A DNA stretch of 29,026 bases from Candidatus Pelagibacter sp. Lineage in GTDB: Bacteria; Pseudomonadota; Alphaproteobacteria; Pelagibacterales; Pelagibacteraceae. Location of the stretch: the NCBI GenBank assembly GCA_028099475.1, contig JAOHHF010000009.1, forward strand, positions 1 to 29,026, given 5' to 3'. This document shows, piece after piece, positions 8,336 to 16,891 of the stretch. The position numbers and the translations under genes are program-made. The notes under the pieces are model-generated. The model was not told where the DNA came from. It saw nothing but the letters and a program-made list of their open reading frames with translations, and searched no databases. The number at the start of each line of letters is the position of its first letter. The first letter of the stretch is position 1.

Positions 8336-11300
8336 ATGCCTGCAAATTTACGTGTTCAATCAAGCGAATTTATAGACGAAACTATAAGGATTTCTTTTAA
8401 ATTTAATGGAAAAACTTACCATGGTTTTAAAGGCGATACGCTAGCTTCGGCTCTACTTGCAAATAATGTACACCTAGTTGGAAGAAGTTTTAAATATCAT
8501 AGACCAAGAGGGATAATGACTGCTGGTTCAGAAGAACCAAATGCAATTGTACAAGTTAATGATAGTACAGACAGAACAGAGCCAAATGTAAGAGCAACTG
8601 AAGTTGAAATTTATGAAGGTCTAGAAGCTTCTAGTCAAAACTGTTGGCCTAGTGTTAATTTTGATATTGGTGGAATAAACAATGCAATATCAGCATTTTT
8701 ACCAGCAGGTTTTTATTATAAAACTTTTATGTGGCCAGCTAGCTTTTGGGAAAAGTATGAATACTTTATAAGACACTCTGCAGGATTGGGTAAATCTCCA
8801 ATAGAAAAAGATCCAGATATATATGATCATAGAAATATCCATTGCGATGTACTTGTTGTTGGTGCTGGCATTTCGGGAATATTAGCTGCAAAAAATGCAG
8901 CCAAAAATAATTTAAAAACATTACTCGTTGATGAAAAAAATGAATTAGGTGGTGCAACTATATATCAAAATAGAGAGTTAAACAAAATTGATAATCAAAG
9001 CTCATCTGATTGGATTAAAAAAGAAATCCAAGAATTAAGAAATATAAAAAACCTCGAAATCAAAACCAGAACTAGTGTTGCTGCATATCATGGATATAAT
9101 TATTTATTAGCTCGAGAAAATTTAACAGATCATTTAGAAAAAAAAGATAAACTAGGTAAGATTAGGCAAAGGTTATTGAAGATTAGAGCTAAAAAAGTTA
9201 TACTTGCTACTGGAGCTTTAGAGAGACCACTGATCTTCAATAATAATGATAGACCTGGAATTATGCTTTCATCAGCTGTTAAAAAATATGCTGATTTTTA
9301 TGGAGTAGTTTCGGGTAAAAAAAATGTTTTTTTTACTAATAATGATAGTGCATACGAAAGTGCACTATGTTTACACAATAAAGGCATTAAAGTTGAAGCT
9401 GTTATTGATATCAGGGAAAGTTCAAATTCTAAAATTGTAAAAGCAGTTGAGAATGCGGGTATTCCAATTCATTGGTCTCACACAATTGTAGATACTAAAG
9501 GGTATAAAAGAATAAATTCCATATCAGCAATGAAACTATCTAATGATGGATTGTCAGTAACAGGAAATAAAATAGATATTTCATGTGATTGTCTGGGTGT
9601 TGCTGGTGGATGGACTCCTGCGGTTCATTTGTTTACACAGTCTGGTGGAAAATTAATTTTTGATGAAAATAATAAAGTTTTTTTACCCAACAAATATCCA
9701 TCAGATCAATTAAGTGTTGGATCTTGTAATGGTGACTTCAATATAAAAGAAATTACTAGTAATTTATCAACTAACTTAAAAAAATTTTTAAATGTTGAAA
9801 AAACAGATTTTGATAATTTATCTATAGAAAGTGAGCAAGAAAACTCAAAAAGAAATATTTGGTTATTACCATCAGATAGATCAATTGGAAAAACAAAACC
9901 GTTTGTAGATTATCAAAATGATGCAACGGCAAAAGATATTAAACTAGCTTTAAGAGAAGGTTTTAGATCAATAGAACATGTAAAAAGATATACAACAACA
10001 GGTATGGGAACTGACCAAGGTAAACTTGGTAATATGCATGCATTAGGAATAATTGCAGATACAGCTGGCGTTAAGATGGGTGACCTTGGAACTACAACTT
10101 TTAGACCTCCTTACACGCCTTTAACATTTGGAACAATTGTCGGAAGAAATGTTGGTGAATATTTTGATGCTTTCAGAAGAACTCCAATGAATGATTGGCA
10201 CATAGAAAATAAAGCTGAGTTTGAAAATGTAGGCCAATGGAAGAGAGCTTGGTATTACCCTATTAATGGTGAAACCATGCATGAAGCTGTTCAAAGAGAA
10301 AGTATAGCAGCAAGGGAGAGTGCTGGAATATTAGATGCCTCAACATTGGGTAAAATTGATATTCAAGGTAGTGATGCATCAGAATTCTTAAACAGAGTTT
10401 ATACAAATGCATGGTCAAAACTTGGAATTGGTAAATGTAGATATGGACTAATGTTAAATGAGGATGGTATGGTTTATGACGATGGTGTTACTACAAGACT
10501 TGGGGAAAATCATTACCTGATGACAACAACAACTGGTGGTGCTGCTAACGTTTTAGGTAAACTTGAAGACTATCTACAAACTGAATGGCCTGAATTAGAT
10601 GTTTACTTAACTTCTGTAACTGATCATTATGCAACTGCTAGTATTTGTGGCCCTAATAGTAAGAAGATTTTAAAAAAGATTATTCCAGATCTTGATTTAT
10701 CAGAAGAAAATTTTCCTCATATGTCTTTTAAAGAAGCGCAAATCGAAAATAATAAATGTAGAATAATGAGAATTAGTTTTACTGGTGAACATAGCTACGA
10801 AATTAATGTTCAAGCAAATTATGGCAGAGCTCTTTGGGGAAAATGTATGGAAGCAGGTAAAGAATTTAATATCACTCCATATGGGACTGAAACTATGCAT
10901 TTACTACGTGCTGAAAAAGGATTTATTATTGTAGGTCAAGATACAGATGGCACTATGACCCCTATTGATCTTCAGATGGATTGGGTTGTAAGTAAAAAGA
11001 AGTATGATTTTATTGGTAAAAGATCATTATATAGATCGGACACTATGAAAGAAGATCGTAAACAATTAGTTGGGCTTGTAACAGATGATCCAAATATAGT
11101 TTTAGAAGAAGGGGCTCAAATCGTTTCGGAACTTAATCAGTCTCCTATCAATATGCTTGGGCACGTTACATCAAGTTATTACAGTCCTAATTTAAAAAAA
11201 TCTATTGCTCTAGCCGTTGTTAGAGGTGGAAAGAATATGATGGGTAAAAAATTATTCATACCAATGGAAAATAAAACGATCAATATAACTATAACAAATT

Positions 11301-11341
11301 CAGTTTTTTTTGATGAAGAAAATAAAAGGTTAAATGCTTAA
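8336..11341 (+). CDS. soxA: Sarcosine oxidase subunit alpha
   Basis: SoxA binds NAD+ and tetrahydrofolate, and passes the methyl group of sarcosine to folate as 5,10-methylene-THF. The 1001 residues show an N-terminal ferredoxin-like fold (HGFKGDTLASALLANNVHLV), a nucleotide-binding domain at CDVLVVGAGISGILAAKNAA (about 172-191), and a C-terminal GcvT-like folate domain (about 610-1000; ILDASTLGKIDIQG, then YGTETMHLLRAEKGFI). The open frame extends upstream to 8312, but the ATG at 8336, one base after soxD, starts at the conserved family N-terminus. The last eight bases overlap soxG. Confidence 0.96.
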   Translation: MPANLRVQSSEFIDETIRISFKFNGKTYHGFKGDTLASALLANNVHLVGRSFKYHRPRGIMTAGSEEPNAIVQVNDSTDRTEPNVRATEVEIYEGLEASSQNCWPSVNFDIGGINNAISAFLPAGFYYKTFMWPASFWEKYEYFIRHSAGLGKSPIEKDPDIYDHRNIHCDVLVVGAGISGILAAKNAAKNNLKTLLVDEKNELGGATIYQNRELNKIDNQSSSDWIKKEIQELRNIKNLEIKTRTSVAAYHGYNYLLARENLTDHLEKKDKLGKIRQRLLKIRAKKVILATGALERPLIFNNNDRPGIMLSSAVKKYADFYGVVSGKKNVFFTNNDSAYESALCLHNKGIKVEAVIDIRESSNSKIVKAVENAGIPIHWSHTIVDTKGYKRINSISAMKLSNDGLSVTGNKIDISCDCLGVAGGWTPAVHLFTQSGGKLIFDENNKVFLPNKYPSDQLSVGSCNGDFNIKEITSNLSTNLKKFLNVEKTDFDNLSIESEQENSKRNIWLLPSDRSIGKTKPFVDYQNDATAKDIKLALREGFRSIEHVKRYTTTGMGTDQGKLGNMHALGIIADTAGVKMGDLGTTTFRPPYTPLTFGTIVGRNVGEYFDAFRRTPMNDWHIENKAEFENVGQWKRAWYYPINGETMHEAVQRESIAARESAGILDASTLGKIDIQGSDASEFLNRVYTNAWSKLGIGKCRYGLMLNEDGMVYDDGVTTRLGENHYLMTTTTGGAANVLGKLEDYLQTEWPELDVYLTSVTDHYATASICGPNSKKILKKIIPDLDLSEENFPHMSFKEAQIENNKCRIMRISFTGEHSYEINVQANYGRALWGKCMEAGKEFNITPYGTETMHLLRAEKGFIIVGQDTDGTMTPIDLQMDWVVSKKKYDFIGKRSLYRSDTMKEDRKQLVGLVTDDPNIVLEEGAQIVSELNQSPINMLGHVTSSYYSPNLKKSIALAVVRGGKNMMGKKLFIPMENKTINITITNSVFFDEENKRLNA

Positions 11342-11897
11342 TTATAATTCTCCTATTAATAAAGAAATCAAACATAATGATATTTCTATTAGGGAAATTT
11401 CACCTATAATGAAACTTAATCTAAGAGGCAAAAAAAGAGAATTCTTTACTACAGTTGGTAAACATTTAGATATGATTTTACCTACAGAAGCAAATACCTC
11501 ATCATCTAGCTCTAAACTTACATCTATTTGGCTTAGCCCAGATGAGTGGATGGTAATATCTAACGAGATAACTAAAAAAGATACAAATAAATATGATGTA
11601 GAAGAAAGTTTATATAATAATATTTCAAAAACTAATTTAGGTGCTGTAATTGATGTAACAGATCACTTTGTAATGCTAGAATTAGAAGGAAAAAATATAT
11701 ATGAACTATTTGCATCTGGCAGTCCATTTAACTTTAATGAATTTAAAGAAAAAAAAGGATCTACAGCACAGACATTACTAAACAACATTGATGTTATAAT
11801 TCAAAATAAAGGTGAAAATTTAGTTAATTTATTTGTTAGACGTTCATTTTCAGAGCATTTGTACTCTTGGATTAATGATAGTGCGTCAAGGTTATAA
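11334..11897 (+). CDS. soxG: Sarcosine oxidase subunit gamma
   Basis: SoxG is the fourth subunit of the sarcosine oxidase heterotetramer. It resembles the GcvT fold and packs against the alpha subunit. The 187-residue protein contains family-like segments LRGKKREFFTTVGKHLDMIL, SIWLSPDEWMVIS and AVIDVTDHFVMLELEG, and ends with FVRRSFSEHLYSWINDSA. This subunit is poorly conserved, so much of the confidence comes from its position directly after soxA with an eight-base overlap. A 34-base gap separates it from the solute-binding protein gene on the same strand. Confidence 0.92.
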   Translation: MLNYNSPINKEIKHNDISIREISPIMKLNLRGKKREFFTTVGKHLDMILPTEANTSSSSSKLTSIWLSPDEWMVISNEITKKDTNKYDVEESLYNNISKTNLGAVIDVTDHFVMLELEGKNIYELFASGSPFNFNEFKEKKGSTAQTLLNNIDVIIQNKGENLVNLFVRRSFSEHLYSWINDSASRL

Positions 11898-11931
11898 GGT
11901 TATTTTTAATTATTTATAGGTAAAAGAAGTT

Positions 11932-12699
11932 ATGAAAAAACTTATCTTACTTGCACTTATCGTGCTTTTACCCCTTTCAGTTAATGCAGAATCTAAACTA
12001 GATCAAATATTAGCATCTGGTGAATTAAAAGTTGGAACTACAGGTGACTGGGATCCAATGACAATGAAAGATCCTGCCACAAATAAATACAAAGGTTTTG
12101 ATATTGATGTGATGAATGAATTAGCCAAAGACATGGGAGTAAAAATTACTTTTGTTCCAACTGAATGGAAAACTATAGTTTCAGGAATTACTTCAGGTAG
12201 ATACGATATTTCAACAAGTGTTACTAAAACTCCTAAAAGAGCAGAAGTTGCTGGTTTTACCTCTACATATTACAAATATGGTACAGTACCTCTTGTTCTT
12301 AAAAAGAATTTAAAAAAATTTTCAACTTGGGATTCTTTAAATAAAAATGGTGTTAAAATAGCTACTACTCTTGGAACCTCTCAAGAGCAAAAAGCAAAAG
12401 AATTTTTTCCAAATTCTACTTTAAAATCTGTTGAAGCCCCAGCTAGAGACTTTCAAGAAGTTTTAGCAGGTAGAGCCGATGGAAACATCACAAGCTCAAC
12501 AGAGGCTAATAAATTAGTTATAAAATACCCACAATTAGCAATAGTTCAGGATGGTGAAAAAAATCCTGCTTTTTTAGCTATGATGGTTCCAAAAAAAGAT
12601 AGTGTTTGGAATGAATATGTCAGTAACTGGATTGAAAAGAAAAAAAGCTCTGGTTTCTTTGAGAAGTTGTTGGCTAAATATAGTCTTAAAAGTTTATAA
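11932..12699 (+). CDS. Periplasmic solute-binding protein, family 3 (polar amino acid/cyclohexadienyl dehydratase-like)
   Basis: This 255-residue exported protein has a signal peptide with probable cleavage after A19 (LPLSVNA-ES), then the SBP family 3 fold: [17 protein letters not shown] (about 28-43), [18 protein letters not shown] and [11 protein letters not shown]. The carboxylate-binding Arg of the family is kept (R103 in TPKRAE). The position of the Asp that normally contacts a ligand's alpha-amino group is Ser188 (NITSSTEAN). The [10 protein letters not shown] and TTGDW segments recall PheC, so a periplasmic enzyme is an alternative. Its permease partner downstream and soxG upstream favour uptake of a sarcosine-related or other small compound; that ligand is inference. 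Confidence 0.85.
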   Translation: MKKLILLALIVLLPLSVNAESKLDQILASGELKVGTTGDWDPMTMKDPATNKYKGFDIDVMNELAKDMGVKITFVPTEWKTIVSGITSGRYDISTSVTKTPKRAEVAGFTSTYYKYGTVPLVLKKNLKKFSTWDSLNKNGVKIATTLGTSQEQKAKEFFPNSTLKSVEAPARDFQEVLAGRADGNITSSTEANKLVIKYPQLAIVQDGEKNPAFLAMMVPKKDSVWNEYVSNWIEKKKSSGFFEKLLAKYSLKSL

Positions 12700-12704
12700 T
12701 CAAT

Positions 12705-12728
12705 TAGATATTAGTAATTAATTATCTA
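12705..12728 (+). other. Short hairpin between solute-binding protein and permease genes
   Basis: TAGATA and TATCTA form a six-base perfect stem around a 12-base loop in the 40-base gap. Stem-loops at this place in ABC operons often keep the binding-protein mRNA more abundant than the permease part. The stem is almost all A-T and could be chance. Confidence 0.25.
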
Positions 12729-12739
12729 TAATTTTAAGA

Positions 12740-13471
12740 GTGAAAAATATAATTTTTTTACTCTTAATTTTTCCTCTCACTTCTTGTACAGATCAAGAAT
12801 TAGGATGGTTTATTATTTCACCTAATAATGTTGAAGGATTAACAAATCTAAAATTCTTATTAAGTGGATTGACTACTACAATTTTTATCTCTGTAGTATC
12901 TATTATTATATCTATGATATTGGGTTTTATTGTTGCTATCCCCTCCTTAGCAAAAAACAAATTTTTAACTTACATAAATATTGGTTATGTTGAAATTGTA
13001 AGAGCTGTACCATTATTAGTTTTAATTTTATGGATCTACTATGGTTTACCAATAATGACAGGTATTAGTTTTAGTCCATTTGTTTCTGGGATAATTGCTT
13101 TAGCTATAAGTGAAAGCGCTTTTCAAGCTGAAATTTTTAGAGCAGGAATTAATTCAATTAAAAAAGCGCAATGGGAAGCTGGAAGTTCATTAGGTTTGAA
13201 TTTCTTTAAAAGATTAAGGTTAGTAATACTTCCTCAGGCGATAAAGAATATTTTACCAGCTATTGGAAACCAATTTGTTTATGTACTTAAAATGTCATCA
13301 TTAGTTTCTATAATTGGTATCGGTGATTTAACCAGAAAAGCTAATGAATTAGTTGTTACTACCTATAGACCTTTAGAAATATATACTTTCTTAATATTGG
13401 AGTATTTAGTCTTAATATTAATTGTTTCTTTCTTTGTAAGAAAACTAGAGAAAAATTTAAAAACAGATTAA
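12740..13471 (+). CDS. Polar amino acid ABC transporter permease (HisM/GlnP type)
   Basis: This inner-membrane permease works with the binding protein encoded just upstream. The ABC permease coupling motif is clear: WEAGSSLGLNFFKRLRLVIL, then PQA (about 145-167), including E146-A147, G152 and L164-P165. Several hydrophobic spans flank it. It starts at GTG 12740-12742; no other start preserves the N-terminus. The first 16 residues resemble a lipoprotein signal, with hydrophobic core and LTSC lipobox (C16), which is odd for a permease. No ATP-binding subunit gene is present on either side, so the ATPase must be encoded elsewhere or shared. A thermonuclease gene converges three bases downstream. 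Confidence 0.92.
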   Translation: MKNIIFLLLIFPLTSCTDQELGWFIISPNNVEGLTNLKFLLSGLTTTIFISVVSIIISMILGFIVAIPSLAKNKFLTYINIGYVEIVRAVPLLVLILWIYYGLPIMTGISFSPFVSGIIALAISESAFQAEIFRAGINSIKKAQWEAGSSLGLNFFKRLRLVILPQAIKNILPAIGNQFVYVLKMSSLVSIIGIGDLTRKANELVVTTYRPLEIYTFLILEYLVLILIVSFFVRKLEKNLKTD

Positions 13472-13487
13472 ATATTAATTTTTTTTT
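13467..13487 (+). terminator. Weak intrinsic-terminator-like hairpin at the end of the permease gene
   Basis: ATTAA-ATA-TTAAT followed by eight further T residues spans the end of the permease gene and the end of the convergent nuclease gene. The stem is only five A-T pairs, so it is a poor terminator by usual rules. Confidence 0.22.
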
Positions 13488-13954
13488 CGCCAATCCCATG
13501 GGTAATCAAATTCCATTGACCACATACCAAGTTTATTAAATCTGGCATAATCTTCATCGGGTATGAATTTTTTTGAATATCTTCTATAAGCAAATGCATA
13601 ACCACTTCTAACTAAATAACTTGATAAACTCTCGTTATTTACAAAACATTCTGCTAGTGTTCTTTTGTATTGATCTTTACCTTCATTAAGGCAGGTAACT
13701 TTATTGTTGGCAATCCTATCTATAAGAATTTTTTTGGCTGTTATTCCACATGGTTTTTTAACTCCTTGTTTAATGCAAGTTTGTTTCAATTCCGGTGTAT
13801 CTATGCCACTAAATCTAATTTTTTCTCCATTAATTTTAATTGTATCGCCATCAGTAATCTTAACATCTTGTGATTTTACGTCATTGTAAGTGAAAAAAAA
13901 TACTAGTGCTAAAACACTAATAACTAAAATGGCTTTTCTTTTGCTTAAATACAT
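13475..13954 (-). CDS. Membrane-anchored thermonuclease (staphylococcal nuclease homologue)
   Basis: This 159-residue protein has an N-terminal hydrophobic segment (about 7-24) serving as signal or anchor, then an SNase domain that cuts DNA or RNA outside the cytoplasm. Active-site residues of the family are in place: D35 and D37 in ITDGDTIK, R47, D52 and E55 in IRFSGIDTPE, and R98 in KDQYKRTLAE. Two cysteines, C60 and C69, could form a disulfide in the periplasm. Its start lies 38 bases inside the MATE gene. A role in scavenging nucleic acids is plausible for an oligotroph but is not shown by the sequence. Confidence 0.92.
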   Translation of the reverse strand: MYLSKRKAILVISVLALVFFFTYNDVKSQDVKITDGDTIKINGEKIRFSGIDTPELKQTCIKQGVKKPCGITAKKILIDRIANNKVTCLNEGKDQYKRTLAECFVNNESLSSYLVRSGYAFAYRRYSKKFIPDEDYARFNKLGMWSMEFDYPWDWRKKN

Positions 13955-15287
13955 TGTTTAAAAAATATCCAATGAATATAATTAGAGCAATACCCATAAA
14001 CCAGTTAGTAGCCATTATTGTGTAAAATATATCATTATAATCGCCGCCTCTAATATTAATGACATACCATAAAGATAAAAAAGGAAATGCTGTTAACCTT
14101 AAAATACTTAAATATAAACTATATATTGGTTTTTTTAGAGCTTGAAATACTGCAGTTGTAATAAAGAATACAGGGTAGATAGGACCAATTAATGCTGCAA
14201 CCTTTAGATAAATAGCCCCATGTTTAATTGCTTCAAAATTATCTGTAAATTGAGATACAAAAAACTCTGCTCCAAAAAATAATATTATACCTGCACCAAC
14301 CATAAAAGAAGATCCAAATAAAAGAGCTTTAGTATATAATTCTCTTATTCGATTAAATTTTTTTGCACCAAAATTTTGTCCCCCAATAGAAAGTACAGCA
14401 GTGTTAAGACCAATAACAGGTAATAAGAAAACTTGTTCAACTCTTAAAGCAGAACCATAACCAGCTGTAGCCATTTCTCCAAATTGCCCTATAAAATATA
14501 GAATATTAAATATACCCACTCCTATGAAAAGCATACTAAACATTATAGGAAGTGCTTGAGAAAATAATTCTCTAAGCATATCTAATTTAGGAATAAAACA
14601 TTGGATGTATAAATATTTACGTAATTTACATGAGTTAATTTTATAAGCTAAATAAAATGTACCAATAGATTGTGAAATTACAGTTGCAATTGCTAGTCCA
14701 CCAATACCAAAAGCTGGAATAAATCCATAACCCCAAATAAACAATGGATTTAAAAAAATATTTAAGAAAAAACTAAAAATTAGTACGTTTCTATAACTTT
14801 TTGTATCACCTTGTGCATTTAGAGCACCATTTAGTGAAATTTGAATCATCACAATAAATGTACCGTAAAAAATAATATCTAAATATTCTCTTGTTAAAGC
14901 TATGCTAGCTGCATCAGATCCCATTACTCCCAAAAGAAAATTTGAAACATTTAAACCAAACAATGTGACAATAACTGAGGTTACAATTGCAAAAACTACT
15001 GATTGAGCAATAAATAATGAGGCCTTGTTAATTTTCTTCTCACCCAATAAATTACCAATACAAGCATTTGTTGCAGCACCTATACCTACACCAACAGCTA
15101 TAATTACAAAATATATTGGAAATGATTTTGCTATTGCACCTATTGCTTCAGCTGAAATTCTACCTGCGAACCAAGTATCAACTAAATTATAGAATGTTTG
15201 AAATAACGATCCTACGCTAGCAGGTATTGTTACTTTTCTAAGAAGATCCCAAATAGGATCTTTTGTTAAATTTATTTGTTTAGACAA
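13917..15287 (-). CDS. MATE family multidrug/Na+ antiporter
   Basis: This polytopic membrane protein resembles MatE/NorM exporters that expel organic cations or metabolites using Na+ or H+ gradients. DPIWDLLRKVTIPASVGSLF followed by QTFYNLVDTWFAGRI is the family's N-terminal signature, and the repeat of two six-helix bundles is visible, with LPVIGLNTAVLSIGGQNFGA at the start of the second half. The frame extends to a TTG at 15344, which would overlap trhO by 50 bases. I choose the TTG at 15285-15287, just after the trhO stop, giving SKQINLTKDPIWDLL and about 456 residues. Substrate cannot be predicted. Confidence 0.9.
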   Translation of the reverse strand: MSKQINLTKDPIWDLLRKVTIPASVGSLFQTFYNLVDTWFAGRISAEAIGAIAKSFPIYFVIIAVGVGIGAATNACIGNLLGEKKINKASLFIAQSVVFAIVTSVIVTLFGLNVSNFLLGVMGSDAASIALTREYLDIIFYGTFIVMIQISLNGALNAQGDTKSYRNVLIFSFFLNIFLNPLFIWGYGFIPAFGIGGLAIATVISQSIGTFYLAYKINSCKLRKYLYIQCFIPKLDMLRELFSQALPIMFSMLFIGVGIFNILYFIGQFGEMATAGYGSALRVEQVFLLPVIGLNTAVLSIGGQNFGAKKFNRIRELYTKALLFGSSFMVGAGIILFFGAEFFVSQFTDNFEAIKHGAIYLKVAALIGPIYPVFFITTAVFQALKKPIYSLYLSILRLTAFPFLSLWYVINIRGGDYNDIFYTIMATNWFMGIALIIFIGYFLNNVFKQKKSHFSY

Positions 15288-15294
15288 AATTATT

Positions 15295-16203
15295 TTATTT
15301 AAATTCTTTCTGGAATATATGCTTTGATCCACTCTTTTTAGCAAGGTTTATTTGTTTTTGTCTCATTCTAAATCTTGCTTTTTGAGTTTCTGTTAAATTA
15401 TCGTGACAATTTGGGCAAGAAACACCTTCTTCATATTTCTTAGATTTTTTGTCTTTAGGAGAAATTGGTTTTCTACAACCGCTACACATAAAATATGTTC
15501 CAACTTTAAGACCATGTTGAAGACTGATTCTGTTATCGAAAACAAAACACTCCCCTTTCCATAGACTATCTTTTTCTTTAGTTTTTTTTAGATAATTTAA
15601 AATTCCACCATTCAATTGATAAATGTTTTTAAAACCTTTCTTTTTTAAATATATCGAAGTTTTTTCACACCTAATTCCACCAGTACAAAACATTGCTACA
15701 GGTTTGTCTTTTTTAAGTTTATTTAGATATTTTGGAAAATCTCTAAAATTATTCACATCAGGGTTAACTGATTTTTTAAACGTACCAACATCAAATTCAA
15801 AAGGTTTCCTTGTATCTATTATATGAGTATCTTTTTTTTTGATTAATTCATTCCATTCTTTTGGATCTAAATGTGTGTCTAAATTTCTTTCTTTAGAATT
15901 AAGAGTTAAATTCATTGGAACTACTTCTTTTTTAACTTTCACTTTAGGTTTGTGAAATGGTTGAAACTTACTTTTAGAGTTATTGCTATTATCAAATTCT
16001 TTAATAGAAAATATCTTTTTTATTTTATTAATAGCATCTCTAATATCTTTAGTTTTACCAGATATCGTTCCGTTCAATCCCTCTTTGGCGATAATGACAG
16101 TTCCTCTGATACTTTTTTTAATCAAAAAATCTTGAATTAAAAGTTTATTTTTCTTAAGTGAAATAAGTTTTTTAAATTTGTAGAAACCAAAAACCTCAAA
16201 CAT
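15295..16203 (-). CDS. trhO: tRNA uridine-34 hydroxylase TrhO (YceA family, rhodanese-related)
   Basis: TrhO hydroxylates wobble uridine 34 of certain tRNAs to 5-hydroxyuridine using O2. The 302-residue protein has the N-terminal acylphosphatase-like part (GTVIIAKEGLNGTISG, 34-49), a rhodanese domain (about 110-210) with the essential Cys in AMFCTGGIRCEK (C173), and a C-terminal four-cysteine cluster (CSGC and CPNC) that may bind metal. Its ATG shares one base with the stop of the O-methyltransferase (TAATG), so the two are translationally coupled. The pair suggests sequential tRNA modification; see findings. Confidence 0.95.
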   Translation of the reverse strand: MFEVFGFYKFKKLISLKKNKLLIQDFLIKKSIRGTVIIAKEGLNGTISGKTKDIRDAINKIKKIFSIKEFDNSNNSKSKFQPFHKPKVKVKKEVVPMNLTLNSKERNLDTHLDPKEWNELIKKKDTHIIDTRKPFEFDVGTFKKSVNPDVNNFRDFPKYLNKLKKDKPVAMFCTGGIRCEKTSIYLKKKGFKNIYQLNGGILNYLKKTKEKDSLWKGECFVFDNRISLQHGLKVGTYFMCSGCRKPISPKDKKSKKYEEGVSCPNCHDNLTETQKARFRMRQKQINLAKKSGSKHIFQKEFK

Positions 16204-16853
16204 TACAAAACTCTACAAACAGTCATGCCATCACCAAAAGGAATAATTATCTGCTCTACTCTTTTGTCATTTGACACATGATCATTAAATTCCCTAATAT
16301 TAATAGTAAATTTATCATTATTATTTTCGTCAGCAACTTCACCATGCCACAAAACATTATCAATAATGATCAATCCACTTTTATTGATTAACTTTAAAGA
16401 TCTTTCATAATATTCTTTATAGTTCATTTTATCAGCATCAATAAAAATCATATCAAATTTATCTGAAGTTAAGTCATCTAAACTTTCAAGAGCAGGCTTT
16501 ATAATAGTTTCAATTTTATGTAATTGATTAGCTTTTTTAAAAAAATCTAATGCTATTTTATTTGTTTCTTCATTCTTATCTAATGCAATTAATTTACCAT
16601 CATCTGGTAATGCAAGAGCAATAGAGAGTGCACTTAAACCTGTAAAAGTTCCAATTTCCAACACTTTTTTAATATTAGATATTTTGATAATTAAATGAAG
16701 AAAGTGACACTGCGAAGGATCAATTTGCATTCTTTTAATATCACCTAAGGTATTATTGTAGCTAATAATTTCTTGCTGTATTGGATGAAGTGATTGGCTA
16801 AAATCATCTATATAAGTTTGAAGTTTATCAGTAATTTCTAAATTCCTACCCAT
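16203..16853 (-). CDS. Class I SAM-dependent O-methyltransferase (family 3, TrmR/caffeoyl-CoA OMT-like)
   Basis: A 216-residue soluble methyltransferase of the caffeoyl-CoA OMT fold. The SAM-binding motif is KVLEIGTFTGLSALSIALAL (about 63-82), with acidic ALDKNE after it. The metal and substrate loops are FIDADKMNYKEYY and IIIDNVLWHGEVAD, typical of divalent-metal-dependent enzymes. Family members methylate catechols, but Bacillus TrmR (YrrM) of the same fold methylates 5-hydroxyuridine in tRNA. The downstream TAATG-coupled trhO makes exactly that nucleotide, so a tRNA role is a reasonable inference. It heads the four-gene minus-strand group, 38 bases after gatB ends. Confidence 0.9.
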   Translation of the reverse strand: MGRNLEITDKLQTYIDDFSQSLHPIQQEIISYNNTLGDIKRMQIDPSQCHFLHLIIKISNIKKVLEIGTFTGLSALSIALALPDDGKLIALDKNEETNKIALDFFKKANQLHKIETIIKPALESLDDLTSDKFDMIFIDADKMNYKEYYERSLKLINKSGLIIIDNVLWHGEVADENNNDKFTINIREFNDHVSNDKRVEQIIIPFGDGMTVCRVL

Positions 16854-16891
16854 TGGTTTTTAAGTCCTTTGTGTCTAACAGTTTATAGGTA

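Noticed and set aside
15285..15344. Longer MATE starts at TTG 15344 or GTG 15332
   Set aside because: They would overlap trhO by 38 to 50 bases and add residues without homology to the MATE N-terminus; the TTG at 15287 fits the end of trhO.
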